Origin: Niastella soli
Lineage (GTDB): Bacteria; Bacteroidota; Bacteroidia; Chitinophagales; Chitinophagaceae
Direction of reading: 5' to 3'
Length of the DNA: 64,000 bases
Assembly (NCBI RefSeq): GCF_017742245.1
Contig: NZ_JAGHKO010000001.1
Location: 2,075,061-2,139,060 of the forward strand
Part shown: piece by piece, positions 36,000 through 44,269 of the stretch
Layout: each line of letters opens with the position of its first letter
How positions within the stretch are numbered: position 1 is the first letter of the stretch
Program-made: the position numbers and the translations under genes
Notes under the pieces: model-generated
Seen by the model: only the letters and a program-made list of their open reading frames with translations
Told to the model about the DNA's origin: nothing
The model's database searches: none

Positions 36000-36941
36000 A
36001 TGATACGCAAACTCTTAAAATGGACAGGTATAGTCATTCTGTCATTAGTGTTGTTAATCGCAATTGTGGTTGCCAGCCGCCAAAATCTCAAATTCGAAGC
36101 ACCTTATCCTGATATAAAATCTACTGCAGATAGCGCAATAGTTGCACATGGTAAGGAGATTGCCTATGGCCCTGCGCATTGCGCTGATTGCCATTATGCC
36201 GGCAATGCAGATTCGGTGTTTAAACTCGGACAAGAGCCGGCCTTAAATGGTGGCCGGATCTTCGAAACACCGGTGGGTAATTTTTATGTGAGAAACATTA
36301 CTTCCGATCCTGTAACCGGAATTGGAAGATATACTGATGGCGAAATAGCCCGGGTGTTACGCTATGGCGTTAGACCGAATGGAACAGCAGTTATTGATTT
36401 CATGCCCTTTCACAATATGAGCGATGAGGACCTCACAGCGGTGATCTCTTTTTTGCGTAGTACCAAACCGGTACGCAATCAGGTACCTGATCATTCCGTA
36501 ACCATGATGGGCAGGATAGTGAAGGCGTTTATGTTAAAACCCGTTGGGCCCAGCGAACAAGTGCCCAAAACAATTCACAGAGATTCAACGGCTGTATATG
36601 GAAGATACCTGGCCAATAGCGTGGCCAATTGTGTGGGGTGCCATACCAATCGCGATATGATGACAGGCGCTTTTATTGGAGAACCGTTTGCCGGCGGATT
36701 AAAGTTTGAAGAACCGGGTATACCAACGCTTGTTTCACCCAATATAAACCCTAATACCCCAGGACGAATTTATGGCTGGTCGCAAATTGATTTTATTAAC
36801 CGGTTCCGTATGGGAAAATTAATTCCTTACAGCCATATGCCCTGGAATTCGTTTAAGCGAATGAGTGATGGTGATCTGAAAGCGATCTTCAATTACTTAA
36901 AATCTTTGCCTGGCTCAACAGCAAAAGCCGGTACAAAATAA
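36000..36941 (+). CDS. Di-haem c-type cytochrome
   Basis: 313 residues. An N-terminal membrane anchor or signal helix (about 8-26) precedes two cytochrome c domains with haem motifs CADCH (near residue 61) and CVGCH (near 218). Met-containing stretches DFMPFHNMSDEDL and SHMPWNSFKRMSDGDL supply likely axial ligands. The layout resembles the cytochrome subunits of alcohol or aldehyde dehydrogenases and similar periplasmic electron carriers. It stands alone, on the opposite strand, in the middle of the lipid A cluster; its redox partner is unknown. Confidence 0.88.
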   Translation: MIRKLLKWTGIVILSLVLLIAIVVASRQNLKFEAPYPDIKSTADSAIVAHGKEIAYGPAHCADCHYAGNADSVFKLGQEPALNGGRIFETPVGNFYVRNITSDPVTGIGRYTDGEIARVLRYGVRPNGTAVIDFMPFHNMSDEDLTAVISFLRSTKPVRNQVPDHSVTMMGRIVKAFMLKPVGPSEQVPKTIHRDSTAVYGRYLANSVANCVGCHTNRDMMTGAFIGEPFAGGLKFEEPGIPTLVSPNINPNTPGRIYGWSQIDFINRFRMGKLIPYSHMPWNSFKRMSDGDLKAIFNYLKSLPGSTAKAGTK

Positions 36942-36963
36942 GTTAGCTTGAGGCGGTTAAACA

Positions 36964-37048
36964 AAAAGGGTGGGGCGTACGCCAGCTGGCATATGGCTCA
37001 CCCTTATATAAAAAGATGAGCCCCTTCTGAGGGGGCCCACCTTTTTAT
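36964..37048. terminator. Compound terminator between convergent cytochrome and lpxD
   Basis: AAAAAGGGTGGGGC (from 36964) pairs with GCCCACCTTTTTATT (to 37048); inside it GCCCC/GGGGC and GGGTGAGCC-like halves form additional stems. A-run and T-run at the ends allow termination on both strands. Confidence 0.75.
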
Positions 37049-37068
37049 TATTTCAATGTATCAACTGA

Positions 37069-38118
37069 TTAACTTACTTTCTCTGTAAGTAACTGTTTCA
37101 CCAATTGCTCCAATTCTGCAATTCTCTTCTCCAGGTCAGGCAACTTGCGGCTTACAGCCTGGCTACGCAGGGCACTGGTATATTCAAAAGCCGGACTACC
37201 GGTAACGGCAGCGTTAGGTGTTTTTATTGATTTGCTCACACCACTTTGTGCGTTGATCTTGGTGCCATCGGCAATTTGGATATGGCCAACAATACCAGCC
37301 TGTCCGCCGATCATTACATTGTTGCCAATTTTAGTACTGCCGCTTACGCCAGCCTGTGCAGCGATAACCGTATTGTTACCAACTTCCACATTGTGGGCTA
37401 CCTGGATCAGGTTATCAAGTTTGGCGCCTGTTTTTATTACAGTAGATCCGATAGTAGCACGGTCGATGGTGGCATTAGCGCCAATCTCTACAAAATCTTC
37501 GACTACCACATTGCCAATTTGAGGCACTTTTTTAAAGCTGCCGTCTGCCTGTGGTGCAAAACCAAAACCATCACTACCCACAACCGTACCGGCGTGAATG
37601 GTTACATTTTTGCCAATAACACAATCGTGGTAAATTTTTACCCCGGGATGAACTATGGTATTGTCGTTGATCTTTACATTATCGCCCAGGAATACGTTGG
37701 GAAATATTTTTACATTGTTCCCCAGTACTACATTCTCACCCAGGTAAGAAAAAGCGCCTATATATACCTGTTGTCCGTATTTAGCCGACTTGCTAATATA
37801 AGCAGGCTCCTGTACACCGGATAACTTTTGAGTAGCCATTTCCTGGTATTTGGTAAGCAGGGTAGCAAATGCTGAATAAGCATCGGCCACTCTGATCAAA
37901 GTAGCGTTCACAGGTTCTTTCAACTCCTGCGAATCGTTAATGATAACCAGGGAAGCTTTAGTACGATACAGGTATTCTTCGTATTTGGGGTTGGCCAAAA
38001 AAGAAAGCTGGCCAGCTTGAGCTTCTTCAATTTTTCCAAATGAATGCACCAAAGTTTCGGGATTTCCTTCCACTTTGCCATTGATGATCATAGCTATTTG
38101 CGCTGCGGTAAATTGCAT
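37069..38118 (-). CDS. lpxD: UDP-3-O-(3-hydroxyacyl)glucosamine N-acyltransferase LpxD
   Basis: 349 residues. Third step of lipid A synthesis, adding the N-linked hydroxyacyl chain. N-terminal uridine-binding domain (1-100), then beta-helix hexapeptide repeats (about 105-310) with catalytic His in LIQVAHNVEVGNNT and DGFGFAPQ as in the family, ending in a C-terminal helix (LEKRIAELEQLVKQLL) that forms the trimer coiled coil. It lies downstream of the HD-domain gene with a 150-base gap that contains nothing recognisable. Confidence 0.96.
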   Translation of the reverse strand: MQFTAAQIAMIINGKVEGNPETLVHSFGKIEEAQAGQLSFLANPKYEEYLYRTKASLVIINDSQELKEPVNATLIRVADAYSAFATLLTKYQEMATQKLSGVQEPAYISKSAKYGQQVYIGAFSYLGENVVLGNNVKIFPNVFLGDNVKINDNTIVHPGVKIYHDCVIGKNVTIHAGTVVGSDGFGFAPQADGSFKKVPQIGNVVVEDFVEIGANATIDRATIGSTVIKTGAKLDNLIQVAHNVEVGNNTVIAAQAGVSGSTKIGNNVMIGGQAGIVGHIQIADGTKINAQSGVSKSIKTPNAAVTGSPAFEYTSALRSQAVSRKLPDLEKRIAELEQLVKQLLTEKVS

Positions 38119-38268
38119 AGAATGGTCGTTATGTCAGATAAGTCGAATATTTAAAACCTTTATATAAACCAAAAATAATAAAACGTAAAAAATTACTACA
38201 TATTGAAAATGAATAATATGTTTGATCGATGCGATAAAAGGTCTTAACAGATCGACTTACATTACTGT

Positions 38269-39489
38269 TTAACAATTGTAGTAACAAATGTAATATTTTT
38301 TCACAGGGCTTGCTAATGCCTGATGTATCAATGCATTGTCAACTTTTGATATATCAGTCACCGTACCGTTCTTAAATAAAATATTAATACGTTCTTCATT
38401 AGGGTCGTAGGTGGTGTTTTCTGCCACACCGGTAAAAATGAAATAGTCGCAATCGGCTTCTTTTATCTTCAACTGGTGGCAAATGTTATTCCGTTGTGTT
38501 TTAATCCAATCCTGATCAAACGGTTCAGCCTGTAATTTAACTTTTAGTAAACGACGTTCTATTAAGCCACGGCACAGGGTGCTTAAAACAATATCTGGAT
38601 GAAACATCCAGTTTTTAATGGTTGTCAGCACATCGTAGTCATCGAGCAAGCAGAATCTTTCAAGTTGCTGCTCAATAAAAGCGGTGTTGGTGGCGCTGTT
38701 TAAAAAGAAGTCAAAGGTAACAGATGCTGCGTGTACTGTTTGGCCTTGTTGAATCAATTCTTTGGCCCTTTGTATAATTTTAATAAGGGTCTTTTCTGCG
38801 CCCAGTACGGTTTTATGCAAATATACCTGCCAGTACATGAGCCGGCGGGCGACCAAAAATTTCTCAATGCTGTAAATTCCTTTTTCTTCCACCATCAGGT
38901 CACCATCTTTCACCGCCAGCATTTTTAAAATACGGTCGTACCCAATGACCCCTTCCGAAACACCCGTATAAAAACTATCTCGGGTGAGGTAGTCCATGCG
39001 GTCAACATCGAGCTGGCCGCTAATGAGCTGGTGTAAAAAGGGCTTGGTATAATTATTGGTAAAAATGTCGATGGCTTTATGCAGCTGACCATTCATTTGT
39101 TCATTGAGCACCCGCATGATCAGGATACTGATCGTTTCGTGATGTGTATCATTGATCAGCACATTTTCAAGAGCATGTGAAAATGGCCCGTGCCCAATAT
39201 CGTGTAACAGGATCGCAATTTTAGCAGCTGTTTCTTCTTCCGGAGTTATGTCCACCCCTTTATTCTTCAGCTCGGTTAACGCATTGCACATAAGGTGATA
39301 GGCGCCCAGTGAGTGATGCAGGCGGGTATGTACCGCGCCCGGGTAAACCAGGTGCGCAAATGCCATTTGATGAACGCGCCGTAACCGCTGGTACCAGGGA
39401 TGCGAGATGACCTGAAAAACAAGCGGATCATCTATAGTAATAAACCCATATACAGGGTCATTGATGATCTTTCTGATGCGGTTTGTCAT
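38269..39489 (-). CDS. HD-domain phosphohydrolase (dNTPase-like)
   Basis: 406 residues. The HD motif is complete: HTRLHHSLGAYHL supplies the first His, ILLHDIGHGPFSHALEN the His-Asp pair, and DVDRMDYLTRDSF the last Asp. These residues bind metals in dNTP triphosphohydrolases (Dgt/SAMHD1-like). YQRLRRVHQMAFAHLVYPGA is also family-typical. It cuts dNTPs or another phosphorylated substrate in the cytosol; the exact substrate is not shown. It precedes lpxD, a gene order I recall from other Bacteroidota. Confidence 0.9.
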   Translation of the reverse strand: MTNRIRKIINDPVYGFITIDDPLVFQVISHPWYQRLRRVHQMAFAHLVYPGAVHTRLHHSLGAYHLMCNALTELKNKGVDITPEEETAAKIAILLHDIGHGPFSHALENVLINDTHHETISILIMRVLNEQMNGQLHKAIDIFTNNYTKPFLHQLISGQLDVDRMDYLTRDSFYTGVSEGVIGYDRILKMLAVKDGDLMVEEKGIYSIEKFLVARRLMYWQVYLHKTVLGAEKTLIKIIQRAKELIQQGQTVHAASVTFDFFLNSATNTAFIEQQLERFCLLDDYDVLTTIKNWMFHPDIVLSTLCRGLIERRLLKVKLQAEPFDQDWIKTQRNNICHQLKIKEADCDYFIFTGVAENTTYDPNEERINILFKNGTVTDISKVDNALIHQALASPVKKYYICYYNC

Positions 39490-39533
39490 TCGCTGCTTGC
39501 TTTTTTGTTAAAATTGCTGCCAAAAGCAGCGGG

Positions 39534-39541
39534 CAAAAGTA
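39534..39541 (-). promoter_or_regulatory. -7 element for the HD/lpxD genes
   Basis: CAAAAGTA reads TACTTTTG on the minus strand, 45 bases before the ATG of the HD gene. Confidence 0.45.
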
Positions 39542-39561
39542 CAAAGCCTCGTCGGATAAAT

Positions 39562-39569
39562 TAAATTTG
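39562..39569 (+). promoter_or_regulatory. -7 element of the porX promoter
   Basis: TAAATTTG matches the consensus and is divergent from the HD-gene element 20 bases away. It implies a leader of about 97 nt that includes the AACTTAA-type repeat. Confidence 0.45.
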
Positions 39570-39636
39570 GTTAGCTTGTTGCCAAAAGTTTGGAGTTGAG
39601 GCGTCCAATTTGGAATCGGGAGTAAAACAGGATCCT

Positions 39637-39672
39637 GGAACTAAAACACAGAACTTAAACTTAGAACTATAC
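39637..39672 (+). repeat. A-rich 6/7-base repeat abutting the porX start
   Basis: AACTAAA, ACACAG, AACTTAA, ACTTAG, AACTATA in alternating 7/6 steps up to the ATG at 39673. Compare the leuS leader at 9624-9658. Confidence 0.6.
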
Positions 39673-41229
39673 ATGCCATTAGGAAAAATACTTTGGGTTG
39701 ATGATGAAATAGAAAGTTTACAATCACAAATACTTTTTTTACAAAATAAAGGATACGAGGTAACTGCGCTTACCAATGGCTTTGATGCCGTGGACTTTGT
39801 GCGGGAAAACCCACTCGATGTTGTACTATTGGATGAAACCATGCCCGGTATTACAGGCCTGGAGACCCTTTCCAAAATAAAAGAGATCAATTCGCAGATC
39901 CCGGTGGTGATGATCACCAAAAATGAAACGGAAAACCTGATGGATGATGCCATCGGCAGCCAGATCACCGATTATCTTATTAAACCGGTGAATCCCAACC
40001 AGGTACTATTGAGCCTTAAAAAGATAATTGATAACAAACGGTTGGTAGCTGAAAAAACCACTACCGCATATCAGCAACAGTTCCGCAATTTGTTCATGGC
40101 GCTCAACAGCAATCCCGATTACAACGAGTGGATGGACATTTATAAAAAATTGGTGTATTGGGAACTGGAAATGGATAAAAGTGATAGTCCTGAAATGCAG
40201 GAAGTATTTCAAACCCAAAAGAACGAGGCCAACACTGAATTTTTCAAGTTCGTTTCAAAGAATTATGCCCGCTGGGTAAATCCCAAAAGTGATGAAGGAC
40301 CGGTGATGTCGCATAACCTGATAAAATTTAAAGTTCTTCCCCATATCGAAAAAGGAACGCCTACTTTCTTTATACTGCTCGATAACCTTAGATTCGACCA
40401 ATGGCGGGCCATTTCACCCATTTTTGCAGAAAGTTTTCGAATATTGGAAGAAGACAGTTTTTACAGCATTCTGCCTACTGCCACCCAATACGCGCGCAAT
40501 GCCATTTTTAGTGGATTGCTGCCTATTGAAATTGAAAAACATTTTCCCCAGCAATGGAAGAATGACGATGAAGAAGGTGGAAAGAATTTACATGAAGAAG
40601 AGTTCATCCGGGCATTCTTAAAACGCCAGCGCCGCGATGATATAAAATTCTCTTACACAAAGATCCTTAATAACCAGGCGGGGCAGGACCTTGTGAACAA
40701 CATGCATAACCTGTTGGGCAACGACCTGAATATTATTGTTTACAACTTTGTTGACATGCTCAGCCATGCCCGTACTGAAATGGAAGTGCTGAAAGAACTG
40801 GCTGGCGATGAAACAAGCTACAGAAGTGTTACCAGAAGCTGGTTCGAACATTCACCGCTGCACCAGGCGTTAAAGAAGGTCGCCGACAAAAAGATAAACC
40901 TCATACTGGCTACCGACCATGGCAGCGTACGGGTAAAAACCCCAGCCAAAGTGATCGGTGATAAACAAACTACTACCAATTTACGATATAAGCATGGCCG
41001 CAACCTCAACTATGAACCCAAAGATGTACTGGCCTTCAGAGATCCCAAAGAAGCAGGTTTGCCGGTGCCCACAGTAAACTCCTCCTACATTTTTGCACGG
41101 GAAGATATGTACCTGTGTTATCCCAACAATTACAATTATTATGTGAACTATTATCGCAACACTTTCCAGCATGGCGGTGTTAGTTTAGAAGAGATGATTG
41201 TGCCGGTGATCAAGATGACCAATAAATAG
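39673..41229 (+). CDS. porX: PorX-type response regulator with alkaline-phosphatase-like (PglZ) domain
   Basis: 518 residues from the ATG at 39673; the 21 codons upstream encode repeat-derived sequence and lie in the leader. The receiver domain (1-120) has WVDDE, phospho-acceptor Asp in VVLLDETMPG, and LIKPVNP. A helical linker follows, then an alkaline-phosphatase-superfamily domain of the PglZ type from about 200, with FILLDNLRFDQWRAI (metal Asp) and LATDHGSVRV (metal Asp/His). PorX, with sensor PorY, controls the type IX secretion system. porY is not in this window. Confidence 0.92.
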   Translation: MPLGKILWVDDEIESLQSQILFLQNKGYEVTALTNGFDAVDFVRENPLDVVLLDETMPGITGLETLSKIKEINSQIPVVMITKNETENLMDDAIGSQITDYLIKPVNPNQVLLSLKKIIDNKRLVAEKTTTAYQQQFRNLFMALNSNPDYNEWMDIYKKLVYWELEMDKSDSPEMQEVFQTQKNEANTEFFKFVSKNYARWVNPKSDEGPVMSHNLIKFKVLPHIEKGTPTFFILLDNLRFDQWRAISPIFAESFRILEEDSFYSILPTATQYARNAIFSGLLPIEIEKHFPQQWKNDDEEGGKNLHEEEFIRAFLKRQRRDDIKFSYTKILNNQAGQDLVNNMHNLLGNDLNIIVYNFVDMLSHARTEMEVLKELAGDETSYRSVTRSWFEHSPLHQALKKVADKKINLILATDHGSVRVKTPAKVIGDKQTTTNLRYKHGRNLNYEPKDVLAFRDPKEAGLPVPTVNSSYIFAREDMYLCYPNNYNYYVNYYRNTFQHGGVSLEEMIVPVIKMTNK

Positions 41230-41418
41230 GACACAGCGGGTTTGCCCGAAGCTTTAGCGGATGCGTAAGCTTTGACACAATGGCCGGAATTGAATAAAAT
41301 GAGGCTTTTTAGCTAAAAAAGGCAGTTTTATCGCTTTTTTAGCCACCAGACAGTCGTTCTCAACGTTTTGTGTGGAAAAGTTCAGGTTATCTATTTCCAG
41401 CACTAAAATTGTGAATAT

Positions 41419-41426
41419 TAATTTTG
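41419..41426 (+). promoter_or_regulatory. -7 element (TAATTTTG)
   Basis: Exact consensus match 34 bases before the ATG at 41460. Confidence 0.5.
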
Positions 41427-41459
41427 TCAATCATTCATTAAGTCACCTACATCCAGACT

Positions 41460-41783
41460 ATGAAATTTACGCAAGCGACATTAGATAAGATAGAAGCGAT
41501 TCTCGATGAGGCTGAATATGTGCTACGTTACGAACGGGGTAATTTTCAGAGCGGATATTGCATTTTAGAACAAAAGAAAGTAGTTGTTTTAAATAAATTC
41601 CTGCAGCTCGAGGGCCGCATTAGCACACTGATAGATCTTGTTCCCCAGCTTCAGGTTAACCCTGATGAGTTTTCACCTGAGGTACGCAGAACATATAATG
41701 AGGTGCTGGAAAAACATGCCCTGATGCAGGCCGAGAATCAAAAGCAGGAAGGTGAGGGTGATCAGTTGAAGTTAACCGATTGA
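41460..41783 (+). CDS. Small conserved-looking cytosolic protein (107 aa)
   Basis: 107 residues, predicted helical: TLDKIEAILDEAEYVLRYERGNFQSGYCILEQKKVVVLNKFLQLEGRISTLIDLVPQL. A central GYC-ILEQKKVVVLNKF strand pair lies between helices. I recall this protein next to PhnP-like hydrolases in Bacteroidota, without function. The stop is 4 bases before the hydrolase's earliest start, so the two are co-expressed. Confidence 0.75.
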   Translation: MKFTQATLDKIEAILDEAEYVLRYERGNFQSGYCILEQKKVVVLNKFLQLEGRISTLIDLVPQLQVNPDEFSPEVRRTYNEVLEKHALMQAENQKQEGEGDQLKLTD

Positions 41784-41787
41784 CCAG

Positions 41788-42612
41788 GTGACAAATGAGT
41801 TGCCTTCTTCTCATCATACTTCGTACATTTACCGCGTGAGCTATTCTTCATTAACCATTACGTTTTTAGGGACCGGTACCAGTGCCGGTGTACCCATGAT
41901 CGCCTGTGATTGTCCGGTTTGCACATCGCCCGATAAAAAAGACAAACGGCTTCGTTCCAGCATAATGATACAATCAGAAAAAACAACGCTTGTTGTTGAT
42001 TCTGGCCCCGATTTTCGTTACCAGATGTTGCGAGCTGGTGTAAAGCATTTAGATGCTATTATTTTTACCCATTCCCATAAAGATCATGTAGCTGGCCTTG
42101 ATGATGTCAGGGCATTTAACTTCTTTTCACAACTGCCCATGCAGGTGTATGCCAGCGACGCCACCCAGGAAGTGATCATTCGTGAATTTCCTTATGCATT
42201 TTATGAATCAAAATACCCGGGCTTACCTGACATCAAATTGAACACGATCGGGATGGAATCATTTATGGTAGGTGATATTGAGGTAACGCCCATCCTGGTA
42301 TGGCATTTAAAAATGCCCGTATTGGGGTTCCGCTTTGGCGCCTTTACTTATATTACCGATGCCAGCCGGATTGAGGACGCTGAAATGGAAAAGATAAGGG
42401 GAAGCGAGGTCCTGGTATTGAACGCGCTGCGAAAAGAAAAACACATCTCCCATTTTTCATTGGATGAAAGTATTGAAATAGCTAAAAAATTACAGGTACC
42501 ACAGTGTTACCTTACCCATATGAGCCATCAAATGGGTAAACATGCAGAGGTGGAAGCTGAGTTGCCAGATGGCATCCACTTCGCTTATGATGGGTTAGTC
42601 ATCAAAGTGTGA
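41788..42612 (+). CDS. MBL-fold hydrolase, PhnP-like
   Basis: 274 residues from GTG 41788, or 258 from GTG 41836, which lies just ahead of the family's LTITFLGTGTSAGVP. Zinc motif THSHKDHVAGLDDVR; Asp in YITDASRI; His in YLTHMSH. A four-Cys-like knuckle CDCPVCTS near the N-terminus is typical of PhnP-like phosphodiesterases, which open cyclic phosphates in phosphonate use; here the role is likely a general cyclic-nucleotide or housekeeping phosphodiesterase (inference). No phn genes are near. Confidence 0.85.
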   Translation: MTNELPSSHHTSYIYRVSYSSLTITFLGTGTSAGVPMIACDCPVCTSPDKKDKRLRSSIMIQSEKTTLVVDSGPDFRYQMLRAGVKHLDAIIFTHSHKDHVAGLDDVRAFNFFSQLPMQVYASDATQEVIIREFPYAFYESKYPGLPDIKLNTIGMESFMVGDIEVTPILVWHLKMPVLGFRFGAFTYITDASRIEDAEMEKIRGSEVLVLNALRKEKHISHFSLDESIEIAKKLQVPQCYLTHMSHQMGKHAEVEAELPDGIHFAYDGLVIKV

Positions 42613-42615
42613 CAA

Positions 42616-42804
42616 ACGGCAGACGGCAGACGTGAAACGTGAAATAATAACCAGGGCATCTCACTTCGTTCGATGTCTTGGCACCTTTGCGAGGCACAGG
42701 GAGTTCGCGACTGTTAAGATTAAAATTATCCTGCGCCGTCAGAATTACTTCCTACTTCTTTTAATCCCCGAAACCTTGGCGTAGGCGATCTGCTTCCTTC
42801 TACC
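42616..42804. repeat. Dispersed repeat cluster with four perfect heptads
   Basis: ACGGCAG twice and ACGTGAA twice in exact 7-base period (42616-42643), then GGCATCTCACTTCGTTCGATG (module shared with 18128 and, inverted, 24732), then an inverted copy of the 32548-32650 repeat (42703-42804). TCAAC repeats of about 8-base period follow to 42850. No gene. Confidence 0.8.
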
Positions 42805-42849
42805 ATCCCATATCAACCTATCAACCATATCAACTGCTCAACTGGTCAA

Positions 42850-43491
42850 CTATCCCCCGATCTTACTGTATTTCGCGATCATCTCATACAGTTCTCCGGG
42901 CTTAAATGGCTTGGCCAGATAATCCGTCAGGCCGAGCTCCCTGGTGCGTTGTAAAATATCAGCGGACGCTGTGGCGGTTAACGCAATAATAGGGATAGCG
43001 TCATTGAAGCTCCGGATATGCTGGGTAGCATTGTACCCATCCATTACCGGCATTTGCAGGTCCATAAGCACAATGTCATATTCCGACCGTTGCACTTTAT
43101 CAATGGCAACCACGCCATTTTCAGCAATGTCCACAGCTCCATTCCAGTTAGTGATCATCTTTTTGGCCACCATAATGTTGAACTCAACATCTTCAACCAA
43201 CAATACTTTTATGCCCGACAGATCGCGGGCGCTTGCTTCCTTTTGTTCTTTAGCCCTGATGAGCGCGGCTTCTATTTCTTTATTCTGTCGTTGTTGATTT
43301 TCTAAGATGTGCTGATATTGTTTTTCGCATTCGCTGAAAGCCTGTTCAATTTGTTGTTGTTCTTTTTCATAATTCCTGTATGCCTGATCAATCAGGTGTA
43401 ACAGCTTTTGAACAGCCGGGTCATATTTCTGAGCGCCGGATAAGGTGTTTTGAATTTGTTTCTCCAATAAATGATGATAGGATTGCTGCAT
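42850..43491 (-). CDS. Response regulator with N-terminal coiled coil, possible kinase remnant
   Basis: 213 residues. Residues 1-92 are charged, Gln/Glu-rich helix ending EAALIRAKEQKEASAR; 93-212 are a receiver with LLVEDVEFN, phospho-acceptor Asp in VLMDLQMPVMDG, and LAKPFKPGEL. There is no output domain. The helix followed immediately by DLSGIKVLLVEDVEFN is how hybrid histidine kinases read on both sides of the kinase core, which is missing here. It lies 20 bases after the FIST gene, so the pair is probably co-transcribed. Could be a genuine two-part regulator or a deletion product. Confidence 0.8.
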   Translation of the reverse strand: MQQSYHHLLEKQIQNTLSGAQKYDPAVQKLLHLIDQAYRNYEKEQQQIEQAFSECEKQYQHILENQQRQNKEIEAALIRAKEQKEASARDLSGIKVLLVEDVEFNIMVAKKMITNWNGAVDIAENGVVAIDKVQRSEYDIVLMDLQMPVMDGYNATQHIRSFNDAIPIIALTATASADILQRTRELGLTDYLAKPFKPGELYEMIAKYSKIGG

Positions 43492-43511
43492 GGGGAATAG
43501 GGTATAGTAGC

Positions 43512-44144
43512 TTAAATTTCTTTAAATGCGGTAATGGTTTGAACCGGACCAAATTCATTCCACCCACCAAATGAACCGTTATTTAATTGTAGTTGGCTGC
43601 CATAAAAACCAATAGCCACAATACGGCCATCGGCCGGCGCCTGGTTTAAACCTACAAATGCTTTTGAAAACTGACATCTGTTGCCGGCTAAACCACCTGC
43701 TGCCGGTATTGCCTGCTTATTCAATTTATTAAACCCTGTCAGCAGTTCGCTGCCTTCAACCACCGAACTACAGGCAATGAGGTAAGCGGCATACAGGTCG
43801 TTTTGTTGTAATTGTTGCATCAGATAGTGCCCGGCATCAAAACTGTTAGCGTGTTTATTGATGTTTGTTTCGGCACAATGAACAATGGTTTTGTCGAATT
43901 GAAAGGCGGTAACCACTACGCTATTGAGATAAAGTTCAGGACGGATGATTTCACCAGCCGCCGAGCTTAAAATAATATGCGCTTCGGGGTAGCTTCTTTC
44001 CAGGTAATTAAAAACGGCCGTATCGGTAATAAGGGAGGGGGCGCCAAATGCCAACACTAACTGGCATTGCATACGGTCAAACTCCTCCGCGTGCACATAT
44101 ATTTTCCAGACCTTATCGGCATACTGGAGCTGTTGAATTTTCAT
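43512..44144 (-). CDS. FIST N-domain sensory protein, lacking the FIST_C domain
   Basis: 210 residues. It matches the FIST N-terminal domain: VLAFGAPSLI, YPEAHIILSSAAGEI, AYLIACSSVVEGSELLTGFNKL and AIPAAGGLAGNRCQF. It stops at GGWNEFGPVQTITAFKEI, exactly where complete FIST proteins (about 380 residues) run on into FIST_C. FIST domains are proposed to bind small ligands such as amino acids and to signal with linked kinases. No signal peptide. Short by about 170 residues for its family, so truncated or minimal. Confidence 0.8.
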   Translation of the reverse strand: MKIQQLQYADKVWKIYVHAEEFDRMQCQLVLAFGAPSLITDTAVFNYLERSYPEAHIILSSAAGEIIRPELYLNSVVVTAFQFDKTIVHCAETNINKHANSFDAGHYLMQQLQQNDLYAAYLIACSSVVEGSELLTGFNKLNKQAIPAAGGLAGNRCQFSKAFVGLNQAPADGRIVAIGFYGSQLQLNNGSFGGWNEFGPVQTITAFKEI

Positions 44145-44269
44145 TCGGGAATGATTTAGGGGTGCTGATAAGGTTATATGTGTAACGTATATTATTTCAA
44201 ATACTTATATTTATGGAGAAAAAAGTAAGTGTTTTTTTTCAAAGAATTGACATAGCTCAATCTTGATTT

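Noticed and set aside
39610..39672. N-terminal extension of PorX
   Set aside because: It encodes translated A-rich repeat, and the receiver domain begins right at the ATG at 39673.
39673..41229. PglZ domain as part of a BREX phage-defence system
   Set aside because: The domain is fused to a receiver as in PorX, and no pglX, brxC or brxL homologue is near.
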